This document shows, in pieces, positions 9,401-19,206 of a stretch of DNA of 64,000 nt (within the stretch, counting starts at the first letter, position 1; every line of letters starts with the position of its first letter). This stretch comes from Sporosarcina sp. FSL K6-1508 (lineage in GTDB: Bacteria > Bacillota > Bacilli > Bacillales_A > Planococcaceae), in assembly GCF_038007465.1 (NCBI RefSeq), contig NZ_JBBOXF010000001.1, forward strand, positions 3,731,001-3,795,000. The letters are read 5' to 3'. The notes beneath the pieces were generated by a model. The model saw only the letters and a list, made by a program, of their open reading frames with translations. It was not told the DNA's origin and did no database searches. Position numbers and translations under genes: made by a program.

Positions 9401-9576
9401 AAAAACTAAGCATCTTAGTAGATTCGACAAGTTGGAGGGATATGCTTCAATCCCTTCCATTTGGAGGGCCTTAAGCTAAAGGCGTTTTTTTCTTTAACTT
9501 TGTCTCAAAGGGCTAGGCGATGAAGCTAGACAATGCTCAAGGTTGAAAAACTTCTATTTTTCATTTTAATATAACC

Positions 9577-9615
9577 AAAAAAAATCCGCTCCTCGAAATC
9601 TGAGGACGGATTTTA
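9577..9615 (-). terminator. Terminator after the YugP-type peptidase gene
   Basis: AAAATCCG ... CTC/GAG ... CGGATTTT hairpin flanked by A and T runs on both sides. It can serve both convergent genes. Confidence 0.8.
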
Positions 9616-9626
9616 TTATTGTATAC

Positions 9627-10295
9627 TTAGTCTCTGTTCGTGAAAATCAGAATCAGACGAACCAATTCAAGCACTGCAACTGCTGTTGCTGCAACATAAG
9701 TCATCGCTGCTGCGCTCAATACTTTTTTCGCGTGTCCTTCTTCTTCATTGCGGATAATGCCAAGTGAGACAATCTGATTCATCGCACGTGTGGAAGCGTT
9801 AAACTCAACTGGCAGTGTGACAACTTGGAACAGAACGCCTACTGCCAGAAGTGCAATTCCAATTCCAAGCATAGAATTCATACTTGAGAAAATCAGTCCA
9901 ATCATAATGAAAACCCAAGATGCATTGGAAGTGATACTTGCAACTGGTGCCAGACGATGGCGGAAACGCAGAAATGCATATGCTTCCTGATCTTGTATAG
10001 CATGACCTACTTCGTGGGCCGCAATTGCTGTACCCGCGACGGATGCTTCATAGAAATTATGTGTGGATAGTGCAACGATTTTCGTAAGCGGGTTATAATG
10101 ATCACTTAGGAACCCTTTGCTTTCTACGACCTGTACATCTTGTAAACCATTTTTGTCGAGGATGAGACGAGCGACTTCCGCACCTGTCATACCTGATGAG
10201 GAACGTACCTTAGAATACTTTTTGTATGTGCTTTTCACTTTAAATTGGGCATAAAGCGGCAAAAGTATAATTGCACCCAAGTAAATCCAGAACAT
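9627..10295 (-). CDS. YugP-like zinc membrane metallopeptidase
   Basis: 222 residues from the ATG at 10295 (GGAGG 9 nt upstream). The first residues form a membrane anchor. AAHEVGHAIQ near residue 95 is an HExxH zinc-protease motif. Several further hydrophobic segments follow, ending in a C-terminal anchor. This is the neutral zinc metallopeptidase family typified by B. subtilis YugP. Substrate unknown. It occupies the place of ypjB, which is absent here. Confidence 0.88.
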   Translation of the reverse strand: MFWIYLGAIILLPLYAQFKVKSTYKKYSKVRSSSGMTGAEVARLILDKNGLQDVQVVESKGFLSDHYNPLTKIVALSTHNFYEASVAGTAIAAHEVGHAIQDQEAYAFLRFRHRLAPVASITSNASWVFIMIGLIFSSMNSMLGIGIALLAVGVLFQVVTLPVEFNASTRAMNQIVSLGIIRNEEEGHAKKVLSAAAMTYVAATAVAVLELVRLILIFTNRD

Positions 10296-10365
10296 AATCA
10301 ACTTCCTCCCTTTTCTCTATATACTTATTCTATAACGGTCTTACTGCAATCGCAACTTTTTACTA

Positions 10366-10965
10366 TTACCATATAACAGCTTTCGTTCTCTTCTTCCAGA
10401 CCCAATAAGCAAGTAAAATGCAGGCTATTGATAACCAGAATGTAAAGTACCCGATATGATCTATATGTTTCATCAAGTCATAATAAATCGGCATCTGACC
10501 GTAGACGTAATCGATAACATCGTTATGAAGTGTCCAAACCGCTGCGATTGCAATATGAATGAATGAAAATCTGTATAACGGACTGTATAGCACTGCCTGA
10601 AGCGCCATTGCAAAATGCGAGCCAATAAGCATCCAGCCCATCGGACCGATTGAACCATTTTCAACAAGCAACAATAAGTTCATGACAACTGCCCAAAGGC
10701 CATATTTAACAAGCGTGATGAGCGCTAGTGCCTCGATCATTTTGAAGTTCTTTCCGATTAACCAGCCTATGATAGCAAGCGTGAAGAATAGACTGGCGGT
10801 TGGACTGTCCGGTACAAAAATCCAGAACTTCGGCTCTGTGATTTCAAGCTGCCACATATACCAGTCATACCCGAACACCGTGCCGACCAAGTTCACAAAT
10901 AACAGGATCCAAAGAAACGATTTACTGGATAGAACGAGCCAAATCTTTTGTATGAATAAACTCAT
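10366..10965 (-). CDS. DUF1405 integral membrane protein (YpjA type)
   Basis: 199 residues starting MSLFIQKIW. The ATG at 10965 has GGAGAGG upstream; the longer frame starting at 11067 is not family-like. Five to six hydrophobic helices, rich in Trp and Tyr. Position matches ypjA, directly downstream of the qcr operon. The function is not known, and the neighbourhood suggests at most a loose link to the bc complex. Confidence 0.87.
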   Translation of the reverse strand: MSLFIQKIWLVLSSKSFLWILLFVNLVGTVFGYDWYMWQLEITEPKFWIFVPDSPTASLFFTLAIIGWLIGKNFKMIEALALITLVKYGLWAVVMNLLLLVENGSIGPMGWMLIGSHFAMALQAVLYSPLYRFSFIHIAIAAVWTLHNDVIDYVYGQMPIYYDLMKHIDHIGYFTFWLSIACILLAYWVWKKRTKAVIW

Positions 10966-11097
10966 GGGCACCTCTCCAAAATAACTTAATATGTATAGAA
11001 CAAAAGCACAAGCGTCCTTAGGCGTTGGAATCGAAACGTGAAATATCACCTGTCGCAGATTATCCATAGTAGGAGATATTATAATTTCCTAAACTAC

Positions 11098-11129
11098 AAA
11101 AAAAGAGTCAGTTTCCTGACTCTTTTTCG
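11098..11129 (-). terminator. Terminator after qcrC
   Basis: AAAGAGTCAG-tttc-CTGACTCTTTTT, a tight hairpin with a T run on the minus strand. It closes the qcrABC operon. Confidence 0.88.
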
Positions 11130-11897
11130 TTACTCGCTTTTCAAGCCTTCAATAAACTCGGCGAGTATTTGTAAATCTTCATCTGACCCTTCCCATGTTC
11201 CGGGAGGCATATCTCCAATACCATTATGAGCGATATCGATAATTTCGTCAGCTGTATGGCCAGTACCCACAAGCGGCTTACCGAGCCCACCTTGGAATGC
11301 ATCTCCGTGACAACCGATACAAGATGCTGCAGCGTAGATTTGATAGCCTTCAGATTCAGTGTCGAACTCAACTTCTTCAACAATTGCACCTTGTATTTTC
11401 TGTTTATCCCAGTCGTGGTTCACATATGATTCCCATGTCAAATAGAAGAGTGCTGCAAATGCAAGAAGCATGAATGCAGTAGGAAGCGGACGTTTAATTG
11501 CTCGGCGCTCCTTCGTAGTGTCCATAAACGGAACAAGCATCAATGCGCCGAATGCTAGACCCGGCATGATAATAGCACCAATAATATTAAACGGTCCTGA
11601 AGCAAACTGATATTTCAACAATTGATACATCGATAGGAAGTACCAGTCCGGAACGGGCATGTACATCGTATCTGTCGGGTCCGCTTGACGTTCAAGCGGT
11701 GACGGATGAGCAACTGTCAATATTAAATATCCAATAAGGAAAACCGCACCAATCAGCCATTCTTTCAAAAGGAAGTTAGGCCAGAAGGCTTCCGTTTTAC
11801 CCGGATATTCTGAGTAATCTTTCGGGACGTTCGGCATTTTGTTAGTAGCCTTAATGCGCGAATCTCCGACAAATTTCATCCCTTTTCCGCGGTGCAT
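11130..11897 (-). CDS. qcrC: Menaquinol:cytochrome c reductase cytochrome b/c subunit
   Basis: Fusion of a subunit IV-like part of the b-type cytochrome with a C-terminal cytochrome c domain. 255 residues: three to four transmembrane segments in the first 165, including PVPDWYFLSMYQLLKYQ, then a c-heme domain with CIGCH near residue 194 and a Met ligand candidate in GDMPPGTW. Passes electrons from menaquinol to cytochrome c. Third gene of qcrABC. Confidence 0.95.
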   Translation of the reverse strand: MHRGKGMKFVGDSRIKATNKMPNVPKDYSEYPGKTEAFWPNFLLKEWLIGAVFLIGYLILTVAHPSPLERQADPTDTMYMPVPDWYFLSMYQLLKYQFASGPFNIIGAIIMPGLAFGALMLVPFMDTTKERRAIKRPLPTAFMLLAFAALFYLTWESYVNHDWDKQKIQGAIVEEVEFDTESEGYQIYAAASCIGCHGDAFQGGLGKPLVGTGHTADEIIDIAHNGIGDMPPGTWEGSDEDLQILAEFIEGLKSE

Positions 11898-11938
11898 AAT
11901 GTCCCCTCCTTATTAAATTCATTGGACGCCGGTCAATC

Positions 11939-12613
11939 TTATAGCGGTCCTGAAATACCTTGTCTTCTGATCATGATAAAGTGTGCTGCAAGCAACCCAA
12001 GCAAAGCAGCCGGTAAGAAGAATACATGAATCGCGAAGAAACGTGTTAGTGTTTGTGCACCGAGAATCGTTGAGTCCCCCGCAAGGAGTACCTTAATCGC
12101 CTCGCCGATGAACGGGACAGATGCAGCAATTTCAATTCCTACTTTCGTAGCGAACAATGCTTTCATATCCCATGGCAGTAGATAACCAGTGAATCCGAGA
12201 CCAAGCATGACCATGAAGATCAATACTCCGACAACCCAATTCAATTCACGTGGTTTCTTATATGAGCCTGTAAAGAATACACGCAGTGTATGTAGGAACA
12301 TCATCACGATAACAAGTGACGCTCCCCAGTGATGCATCCCACGCACAATTTCACCGAATGCTACTTCATTCTGAAGGTAATAAACGGATTTCCATGCATT
12401 TTCAATGTCCGGTGTGTAATACATTGTAAGGAACATACCAGAAAGGATCTGGATGACAGTAATGAAAAATGTCAGTCCCCCGAAACAATAGATGAATGCG
12501 GAAAAATGATGTGCAGGGTTTACGTGCTCAGGTACTTCGTGGTCAGCGATATCGCGCCAAATCGGGGTGATATCCAACCGTTCGTCAACCCAATCATAAA
12601 TTTTATTTAGCAC
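11939..12613 (-). CDS. qcrB: Menaquinol:cytochrome c reductase cytochrome b subunit
   Basis: Four-helix b6-type cytochrome of 224 residues. Paired histidines for two b hemes lie in helices around GMHHWGASLVI and FFAIHVFFLPAAL. GYLLPWDMKALFAT is the conserved quinone-site loop. Short b6 plus subunit IV architecture is typical of Bacillales bc complexes. Lies between qcrA and qcrC with short gaps. Confidence 0.96.
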   Translation of the reverse strand: MLNKIYDWVDERLDITPIWRDIADHEVPEHVNPAHHFSAFIYCFGGLTFFITVIQILSGMFLTMYYTPDIENAWKSVYYLQNEVAFGEIVRGMHHWGASLVIVMMFLHTLRVFFTGSYKKPRELNWVVGVLIFMVMLGLGFTGYLLPWDMKALFATKVGIEIAASVPFIGEAIKVLLAGDSTILGAQTLTRFFAIHVFFLPAALLGLLAAHFIMIRRQGISGPL

Positions 12614-12636
12614 TTCGGTCGTACCCCCTTACATTT

Positions 12637-13143
12637 TTAAACTAATGTGTTCGGTTTTGTTTTTCCGAGAAACAGGTATCCGTCTTCGACTTTAACGTCA
12701 AATTCGTCAAGTGGTCCAAGCGGTGGTGTTCCTTTTACGTTTTCACCATTTTTCATATAACGTCCTGCGTGGCATGGACAGTAAAATTGATCTGGGTGCT
12801 TTTCATCACCGCTCCAGTTTACTGTACAACCAAGGTGTTTACAGACAGGAGAAAGCGCGATGACCGTATCACCATTCTTATAAACCCAGGCAGTATTCGA
12901 CACATCGGATTTATACCAAGCATCTTTTCGATCTTTGATAGTGAAATCGATACGAATCGGCGTTTCCGATAGCTCGTCCACTTTGTGTTGAGTAGGGATG
13001 AAATCACCTTCATCTTTCGTCTGCAACACAGGGTCGATTGCAAAACGGGCCATCGGCATCAACATACCAGAAGCCATGAATCCACCAACACCCATAAGTG
13101 TGTAGCTCATGAATTGGCGTCTTGACACTTTCTTGCTCATCAT
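12637..13143 (-). CDS. qcrA: Menaquinol:cytochrome c reductase Rieske iron-sulfur subunit
   Basis: 168 residues. The N-terminus has a twin-arginine-like start (KKVSRRQFMSY) and one transmembrane anchor. The Rieske fold carries CKHLGC and CPCHAG, which ligate the 2Fe-2S cluster. AGGAGGG lies just before the tandem ATG codons. First gene of the qcr operon, with a recognisable promoter at 13198-13225. Confidence 0.96.
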   Translation of the reverse strand: MMSKKVSRRQFMSYTLMGVGGFMASGMLMPMARFAIDPVLQTKDEGDFIPTQHKVDELSETPIRIDFTIKDRKDAWYKSDVSNTAWVYKNGDTVIALSPVCKHLGCTVNWSGDEKHPDQFYCPCHAGRYMKNGENVKGTPPLGPLDEFDVKVEDGYLFLGKTKPNTLV

Positions 13144-13197
13144 TTTCCCTCCTCTTACTTAAAGGTCAGTCCAACGGACATTCTTTTGCTAATTGTA

Positions 13198-13225
13198 ATA
13201 CTAGGACATATCTATGATATATCAA
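13198..13225 (-). promoter_or_regulatory. Probable SigA promoter of qcrABC
   Basis: On the minus strand, TTGATA, a 16-nt spacer and TAGTAT, about 55 nt before the qcrA start. It lies in the gap between ypiF and qcrA. Confidence 0.55.
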
Positions 13226-13287
13226 TACTAAGGGAAATTCAATCATGCTTTCTGTACGGATGCAAGTTTGTGAACAAATATCGAATT

Positions 13288-13737
13288 TTACTGTTCTGAC
13301 CACTTTTTTGTAAAGCGGGGTAGAACTTGCCGTAACTGATCTTCAATAATGGTTTTCCTTAATTGCGGTTCCATGTTTTCAAGCGGAATCGATGGCAGCC
13401 AGATCATTTCACCATCTATTTCAATGCTTGTCCAAGCAGAATCCGTTGTCAAGAAAAATATATGTTTAAATGGTGCGGTAGAAAGGTCGCGAGACAGAGT
13501 TTCAGCCATTTCCGTCAAATTCATTGACTGCGTGTAAGCAAATGGAGGCATTAGCATCATGCGCCCTTTAAATTGAGTTTCGATAAACGTCGTAAGATGT
13601 CTCAGAAACTCGGAAGATGACGTGCTACTTTTCATGTTTCCCGGGTCTGTCTCTACTTTAAGCAAGGGCACAATAAGTGTATCGATATATTCTTTCTGTT
13701 GCAAATATGTATCCATATCTTGCGCAGTCCAGTTCAT
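13288..13737 (-). CDS. ypiF: DUF2487 protein (YpiF type)
   Basis: 149 residues, soluble, no signal peptide. Starts MNWTAQDMDTYLQQKEYIDT and matches the Bacillales YpiF/DUF2487 family in length and position between ypiB and qcrA. Function unknown. No catalytic motif stands out. Confidence 0.85.
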   Translation of the reverse strand: MNWTAQDMDTYLQQKEYIDTLIVPLLKVETDPGNMKSSTSSSEFLRHLTTFIETQFKGRMMLMPPFAYTQSMNLTEMAETLSRDLSTAPFKHIFFLTTDSAWTSIEIDGEMIWLPSIPLENMEPQLRKTIIEDQLRQVLPRFTKKWSEQ

Positions 13738-13766
13738 TCCAAAATTGCCTCCTTGTGAAATCAGTA

Positions 13767-13793
13767 AAGGACTCCACCGTATTGGGTGGAGTC
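13767..13793 (-). terminator. Hairpin between ypiB and ypiF
   Basis: GGACTCCACC-gtatt-GGGTGGAGTC. A strong stem but only a weak T tract, so it may be a pause or processing site and not a full terminator. Confidence 0.5.
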
Positions 13794-13794
13794 A

Positions 13795-14346
13795 TTAATT
13801 CTTCGATACCTTCATGTCATTCAACAGTGCAGATAATGCGATGAACCGTTCCTTGTCATTTGTGTCAAGAGCTTCATCCACCCTTTTCATAAGCATATCA
13901 ACGGTCATCAATGCAACACTTTCCTCAAGTAATTGCTCAGCAATCTTCCGATCACCTTCACTTACTTGTAGATAATCCGGAAGAAAAGGATTTTCCTCCC
14001 GAACACTTGCATACTCCGGGCAAGAATGACTGTTTGAAAAATTAAGTTGTATATACATTTTATCATCTGGATGAAGTCTTAAGTCATGGAATGATTTTTC
14101 GGCATCAGCAGTCATTAAATTCCCTTTGTAAAAACGGAATGGAATGCTCTCCGAACCTGTTGTTGACATTACCATCGCCCTTGGACAGTAATGTGCTTCA
14201 TCCGTAAAGTGGACGTTTTGCAGTAGGTGTTCATGGCTTAGAAGGTAATTCAAAATCCACACACATTCACGGCGCTTCAATTTGTACCGCTTTAAGAACC
14301 ATCGCACAAAGTCCTTTTTAGCAGCGACAGGAATCATGGCCGTCAT
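13795..14346 (-). CDS. ypiB: UPF0302 protein (YpiB type)
   Basis: 183 residues from the ATG at 14346, with GGAGG 6 nt upstream and one base after the ypiA stop. The N-terminal part (KKDFVRWFLKRYKLKRRECVW) and the IQLNFSNS and EQLLEESV regions match the UPF0302 family. In Bacillus the orthologue sits between ypiA and ypiF and has been associated with QcrA assembly. I treat that link as suggestive only. Confidence 0.88.
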   Translation of the reverse strand: MTAMIPVAAKKDFVRWFLKRYKLKRRECVWILNYLLSHEHLLQNVHFTDEAHYCPRAMVMSTTGSESIPFRFYKGNLMTADAEKSFHDLRLHPDDKMYIQLNFSNSHSCPEYASVREENPFLPDYLQVSEGDRKIAEQLLEESVALMTVDMLMKRVDEALDTNDKERFIALSALLNDMKVSKN

Positions 14347-14347
14347 G

Positions 14348-15613
14348 TCACACCTCCTCGTCATTTTGTGCTTCTAGAAAAGCTCTCCAATACTCATCAT
14401 CAGGAACCATTTCAACCAATTCCTTGACTATTTTGAGGGCTTCATCACGTTTTCCTTCTTCAAGAAGAAATCTCGCGAAGTTTCCAAGAAAATCATGATC
14501 ATCCTTCATGCCAATATATGCCTTGCCATAGGATTCGTATGCATCATCATATTGTTCTTCACGTTCGTGTGCATACGCCATAAATGCATCCAATAATGGA
14601 ATATCTACCTGATTATCTTTTGAGTACGAAAGAAGATCGAGCAATTCATGGCTTTGCTCCCTCTCATTATACAACGAAGCAAGCGTAATAAGTGCTTCGA
14701 TGTACTCTGGATCAAGCACCAGTGCTTCTTTCAAATGCTCTTCTGCCTTTTCTGAGAGACCAAGCTTTAATGCTGATTTACCAGCAGTCAATTGAAGTTC
14801 CTTGTCAAATTCGTCCCTACGGATTCCATCTTTGAACATATCGTAAGCTCTTTGATCATCCCCCAGTACTGACAACGACTGTCCTGCGAGCATATAAGCA
14901 GAAAAATAATCTGGATCCATCTCAATTAAATCGTCTAACAGTGTGACAGCCCTTTCTGCATTTCCACATTGAAAGTAAGCAAATGCCGCACCGAAAAGTG
15001 TATCCGGCAAGACGTTATCTTCCAACATTTCTTCGTAATATGGAATTGCTTCTTCGTAAGCCGCACCGGCGCTATACGTTTCCGCCAGCCTTGATAAAAT
15101 ACGAATGCCGCCGATTTCATCTGTTTCATCATGCAAATCGAGGTACATCCGCGCTGCCTCTCCATACTTCCCTGAATCAAGGAGCAGCTCTGCATATGCG
15201 AACCGAATGACAGGCTCATGCGGTACAAGTTCATGGGCTTCCTTAATCTTCGCTAGCGCTGCTTCCGCCATTCCAGACATCTGATAATAATCCGCTAACG
15301 CCAATAGAGCTTGAACATATTCTTCGTCATCTGGACGCACATCTGTGAGAAGTAAAAGGGCTTCATCTTCTTCTCCAAGCTCCAGCAACGTGCCGGCACG
15401 GTCAATTTTCAGCTGTGCTTCATCCGGCAGATGGAGGCGCAATGTTTCATATAGACGATCAGCCTCCCCCATGAATCCATAGCTTGCAAATAGGTCTGCT
15501 GCTTCATAAAGTAAATCAAAATCGGTCGACCCACTTAACTGATCAATAACGCCAGTGAGTATTTCAACATCACCTTCTAAGATATTTCGTTCAATTTCTT
15601 CTAACTGTCCCAT
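14348..15613 (-). CDS. ypiA: Tetratricopeptide-repeat protein (YpiA type)
   Basis: 421 residues, acidic and almost wholly alpha-helical. It has at least nine TPR-like 34-residue repeats, with recurring A-x3-Y/F and E-A-x3-Y spacing such as YFSAYMLAGQSLSVLGD and PEYIEALITLASLYNE. Soluble, no signal peptide. Probably a scaffold for protein interactions. The partner is unknown. Just upstream of, and coupled to, ypiB. Confidence 0.88.
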   Translation of the reverse strand: MGQLEEIERNILEGDVEILTGVIDQLSGSTDFDLLYEAADLFASYGFMGEADRLYETLRLHLPDEAQLKIDRAGTLLELGEEDEALLLLTDVRPDDEEYVQALLALADYYQMSGMAEAALAKIKEAHELVPHEPVIRFAYAELLLDSGKYGEAARMYLDLHDETDEIGGIRILSRLAETYSAGAAYEEAIPYYEEMLEDNVLPDTLFGAAFAYFQCGNAERAVTLLDDLIEMDPDYFSAYMLAGQSLSVLGDDQRAYDMFKDGIRRDEFDKELQLTAGKSALKLGLSEKAEEHLKEALVLDPEYIEALITLASLYNEREQSHELLDLLSYSKDNQVDIPLLDAFMAYAHEREEQYDDAYESYGKAYIGMKDDHDFLGNFARFLLEEGKRDEALKIVKELVEMVPDDEYWRAFLEAQNDEEV

Positions 15614-15651
15614 ATTTTCACCTGTTCTTTCACAATGTATACATCAGTACG

Positions 15652-16959
15652 TTATCCTTTTGCATTTTTGGAGACTGTGAGCTTTTCAAGATCATCGAAA
15701 AATCCTGGATATGAAACGGCTATACATGCCGGATTTTCGATATGAATCGGCGATGATGCAACAAGTGCTGCAATTCCAGCCATCATACCCAGTCTATGAT
15801 CACCGTAAGAAGCTAATGTCCCGCCAGAAAGCTTCGATGGACCATGAATAATCATGCCGTCGTCTGTCGCTTCAATATTGGCGCCAATCTTTTTTAATTC
15901 TGACGTCACAGCCGCAATTCTATCCGTCTCTTTGACCCGCAGTTCTCCAGCGTCTTTGATAATAGTCGTTCCTACTGCCTGCGTTGCCATTAGAGCAATA
16001 ATAGGCAATTCATCAATCAATCGCGGTATGAGATTTCCACTGATTTCTGTCCCACGTAAGCCTTCGGTGGAAACGTTGACTGTGCCATATGGTTCACCTA
16101 TCCCATCCACCTTTTCAAGAATTTCTACACGTGCCCCCATACTTTCGAGCACATCTATTATCCCTGTTCTTGTCGGGTTAAGCCCAACATTTGTAAATGT
16201 GACGGAACTTCCTTTGATCATTGCTGCCGCGGCCATGAAAAATGCTGCTGATGAAATATCACCTGGAACGATGACATCTGTCCCATGGAGCACATTCCCA
16301 CCTTTAACATGTACTTTATTTCCATCAACCCGAATTTTTGCGCCAAATTGTAAGAGCATTCGTTCAGTATGGTCACGTGAAACGGTTTCCTCACTGATAG
16401 TAGTCGTCCCTTCCGCATTCAAGCCTGCAAATAAAATAGCTGATTTTACTTGCGCGCTTGCAACAGGCATCTCGTAGTCTATTGCTGAGAGTGTCACGCC
16501 AGTAATGGAAATCGGTAGCAGATTGCTGTCTGAGTCACCTGCTATGGATGCCCCCATCGACGCCAATGGCAGTGTAACCCTATTCATCGGTCGCTTAGAC
16601 AATGATTCGTCTCCTGTTAAAACAGAGTTGATAGTTGAACCAGCAAGTATGCCAAGCATTAGACGTGCTGTAGTCCCTGAATTACCGGCATAGAGATTGT
16701 CGGCAGGAGTTTCCCATTCTTGCATTCCGGGGCTGTCTATCATAACGCTGGTGCCGTCCCTTTCAATTGATACGCCCAGCTGCCGAAAGATATCAATTGT
16801 ATGCAGACAATCTTCCCCGTCAAGGAATCCGGTGATTTGTGTTTGCCCTTTAGCGATGGAGCCAAGCATTACAGCCCGGTGTGATATTGACTTATCACCC
16901 GGAACTGCCATATCTCCCTGTAGTACAGGTTTAGTGAACTCCACTATTTTCGTTTCCAC
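15652..16959 (-). CDS. aroA: 3-phosphoshikimate 1-carboxyvinyltransferase (EPSP synthase)
   Basis: Adds enolpyruvate from PEP to shikimate-3-phosphate. About 435 residues. The GTG at 16959 has GGGGGG 9 nt upstream; an ATG at 16980 overlaps the tyrA stop but lacks a ribosome-binding site. GDKSISHRAVML, NSGTTARL and KETDRIAA are active-site signatures. The class II-like NSGT context suggests glyphosate tolerance as in other Bacillales enzymes. The tyrA-aroA order is that of Bacillus. Confidence 0.95.
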   Translation of the reverse strand: METKIVEFTKPVLQGDMAVPGDKSISHRAVMLGSIAKGQTQITGFLDGEDCLHTIDIFRQLGVSIERDGTSVMIDSPGMQEWETPADNLYAGNSGTTARLMLGILAGSTINSVLTGDESLSKRPMNRVTLPLASMGASIAGDSDSNLLPISITGVTLSAIDYEMPVASAQVKSAILFAGLNAEGTTTISEETVSRDHTERMLLQFGAKIRVDGNKVHVKGGNVLHGTDVIVPGDISSAAFFMAAAAMIKGSSVTFTNVGLNPTRTGIIDVLESMGARVEILEKVDGIGEPYGTVNVSTEGLRGTEISGNLIPRLIDELPIIALMATQAVGTTIIKDAGELRVKETDRIAAVTSELKKIGANIEATDDGMIIHGPSKLSGGTLASYGDHRLGMMAGIAALVASSPIHIENPACIAVSYPGFFDDLEKLTVSKNAKG

Positions 16960-16976
16960 CAATAAAAGCCCCCCGT

Positions 16977-18077
16977 TCATACTATGTACATGCTAAAATT
17001 CATCGTTTTGGAAAGGGCAGATTTTGCCTGTTCCCGGTCATCAGCAGTTTGGAAGCTGATGACGAGTATCCCGAAGACATCCGTCCGTGTCTCAACGATT
17101 CGGATATTTGTCAAACTGATCAGTTCATCGGCAAGTATTTTTGTGATTTCAGAAATGATACCAGGATGATCCGGAACATCGATATGTAAATCGTAAGTCA
17201 TATATAATGCACCTTGAGATGTGATCGGCAAGTCATCCCGAAACTGTTTCGCTCCTGCAAAATAATCATAGATTTCGGCGGGATCATTCGATTTTAGCAT
17301 ATTTCGAACATTTTCCATCTCTTCAAGCCATCCGTCAAGTTGCTTTAACAACTCTTCCCTGTTCTGCGACGTAATATCACGCCACATGATGGGATCCGCA
17401 GATGCGATCCGAGTCAAGTCACGAAATCCGCCTGCAGCAAGTTTTTTAACAAATGGTTGCTTTTCTTGTTGAGCTTCAAGCCTTCCCACGAGCGAGGAGG
17501 CGACCAGATGTGGAAAATGGCTGACGATTGCTGTCATTCGATCATGTTCTTCAGAATCGAGCACTACTATTTTCCCTTTCGTTGGTTCGAGAAGGTTGCG
17601 AAGGCGTTCGACTTTTACACTGTCTGTTTGAGGATCTGGCGTCAATATATAATACGCATTTTCAAATAGATGCTCTTTAGCCGCCGTTACCCCACTTTTA
17701 TGGGAGCCCGCCATGGGATGACCACCTATGAAGGTGATTCCCAGCCTACGCAATTGTTTTGCCGCATCCATGATCGGGCCTTTCGTACTGCCCGTATCCG
17801 TCATGATAACGTCTTTTTTCAATTTCCAGTCGCCTGCCTGCTGCATCATTGCAACCGTCGTGTTGACGGGCGTCGCAAAGATGATGACATCCGCATGTTC
17901 ACATGCATATTCAATAGAAGTAGCGATTGTATCAATGATTCCCCTGCGAAATGCTTGTTCCAACGTACTGAATGATCGGTCGTATCCTGTTATATGCAGT
18001 TCAGGATTTCTTTTCAATGCAAGTCCGAGCGAACCACCGATCAGACCGAGCCCAATTATCGCGACTTTCAGTTTCAT
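16977..18077 (-). CDS. tyrA: Prephenate dehydrogenase with C-terminal ACT domain
   Basis: Oxidative decarboxylation of prephenate to 4-hydroxyphenylpyruvate for tyrosine. 366 residues from the ATG at 18077, which overlaps the hisC stop (ATGA). GLGLIGGSLG is the NAD-binding loop and GGHPMAGSHKSG is the conserved active-site His region. Residues from about 295 onward form an ACT domain (DVPDHPGIISEITKIL), pointing to feedback control by tyrosine. Confidence 0.95.
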   Translation of the reverse strand: MKLKVAIIGLGLIGGSLGLALKRNPELHITGYDRSFSTLEQAFRRGIIDTIATSIEYACEHADVIIFATPVNTTVAMMQQAGDWKLKKDVIMTDTGSTKGPIMDAAKQLRRLGITFIGGHPMAGSHKSGVTAAKEHLFENAYYILTPDPQTDSVKVERLRNLLEPTKGKIVVLDSEEHDRMTAIVSHFPHLVASSLVGRLEAQQEKQPFVKKLAAGGFRDLTRIASADPIMWRDITSQNREELLKQLDGWLEEMENVRNMLKSNDPAEIYDYFAGAKQFRDDLPITSQGALYMTYDLHIDVPDHPGIISEITKILADELISLTNIRIVETRTDVFGILVISFQTADDREQAKSALSKTMNFSMYIV

Positions 18078-19177
18078 ACGGGCGAACCCTCGGATTGCCA
18101 CAATGTATCAAATGCCTTTAAAAATTTACTAGTCTGTTCTTCTGACCCAATCGTCACTCGTATATAACCTGGAGTTCCGAGTGCATTCCCACTTCTAACA
18201 ATGAAACCTTGTTGCAACAATTTTTCTGAAGCGTCATCTGAATCATTCGGAACCTCTATTAGCACGAAATTCGTTTCCGAATCAAAAAGGTGTAGTTTCT
18301 TTTCGTCAGCATAGTGCTTGAATCGTTTCCTTTGCTCATGATTCAATTTACGACACTGTTCTATGAACGCTTCGTCATCAAGTGCCTTTTCAGCGATTGC
18401 AAGTCCAATCGAGTTATTGTTGAACGGGTTCCGTACTTTATTAAGATTGGAAATGACTGCAGGATGACCGATTGCATAGCCAACTCTGTATGATGCGAGC
18501 CCGTATGCTTTGGAAAACGTTCGGAGCAAGATAACGTTTGGAAATTGTTCCAAATAGGTGACGGAGTCTATATATCCGGGTGCCATAACGTATTCTATAT
18601 ATGCTTCGTCAAGGACGACAAGAATATTTGGGGGTACTTGACCAAGGAAAGCCTCCAAAGCGTCGCTTGGAATTAGGTTACCAGTCGGATTATTCGGATT
18701 ACATATCCAGATAACAGCTGTCTCACTATCGATTGCTTTTAGAAATCCTTCGAGATCATGTTGCCCATTATCTTTCAACGTAACTTCCCGTATTTCAGCA
18801 CCTGCGATCTTCGCATTATGTGCATATTGTGGAAATGTCGGCGTTGCCATAACTGTATTTGTATCTGTGCCAAGAAGTGCTCGAGTAATGATCATAATAA
18901 TTTCATCCGAACCATTGCCGAACAATACTGCTTCTTCATCTACCCCCAATTTTTGGGTTAGTTTACTGCGCAAAGCACTTGCATAGCCATCCGGATAAAT
19001 TTCATGTTGGATAGCGGCAGAAGCCAGAGATTCTTTAACAGACGGCGCGCAGCCGTAAGGATTTTCGTTTGAAGCGAGCTTCACTACTTCTTTTAGTCCA
19101 TACATGCGTGTTACCTCTTCAATCGATCTGCCTGGTTTGTACGGGGTTATACCGTCAAGTGCTTTTTTCCAGTTCAT
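18074..19177 (-). CDS. hisC: Histidinol-phosphate / aromatic aminotransferase
   Basis: PLP fold type I aminotransferase. In Bacillus this enzyme serves both histidine and the last step of Phe/Tyr synthesis, which fits its place between aroH and tyrA. 367 residues. The ATG at 19177 has GGAGGG upstream. LASNENPYG, the PLP Lys in RTFSKAYGLA and VGYAIG are family signatures. Confidence 0.94.
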   Translation of the reverse strand: MNWKKALDGITPYKPGRSIEEVTRMYGLKEVVKLASNENPYGCAPSVKESLASAAIQHEIYPDGYASALRSKLTQKLGVDEEAVLFGNGSDEIIMIITRALLGTDTNTVMATPTFPQYAHNAKIAGAEIREVTLKDNGQHDLEGFLKAIDSETAVIWICNPNNPTGNLIPSDALEAFLGQVPPNILVVLDEAYIEYVMAPGYIDSVTYLEQFPNVILLRTFSKAYGLASYRVGYAIGHPAVISNLNKVRNPFNNNSIGLAIAEKALDDEAFIEQCRKLNHEQRKRFKHYADEKKLHLFDSETNFVLIEVPNDSDDASEKLLQQGFIVRSGNALGTPGYIRVTIGSEEQTSKFLKAFDTLWQSEGSPV

Positions 19178-19206
19178 ACGAATCCCTCCGGTCAATAGAA
19201 ATGAGT

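Noticed and set aside
15854..16477. 207-codon plus-strand frame opposite aroA
   Set aside because: Antisense shadow. aroA signatures on the minus strand are unambiguous.
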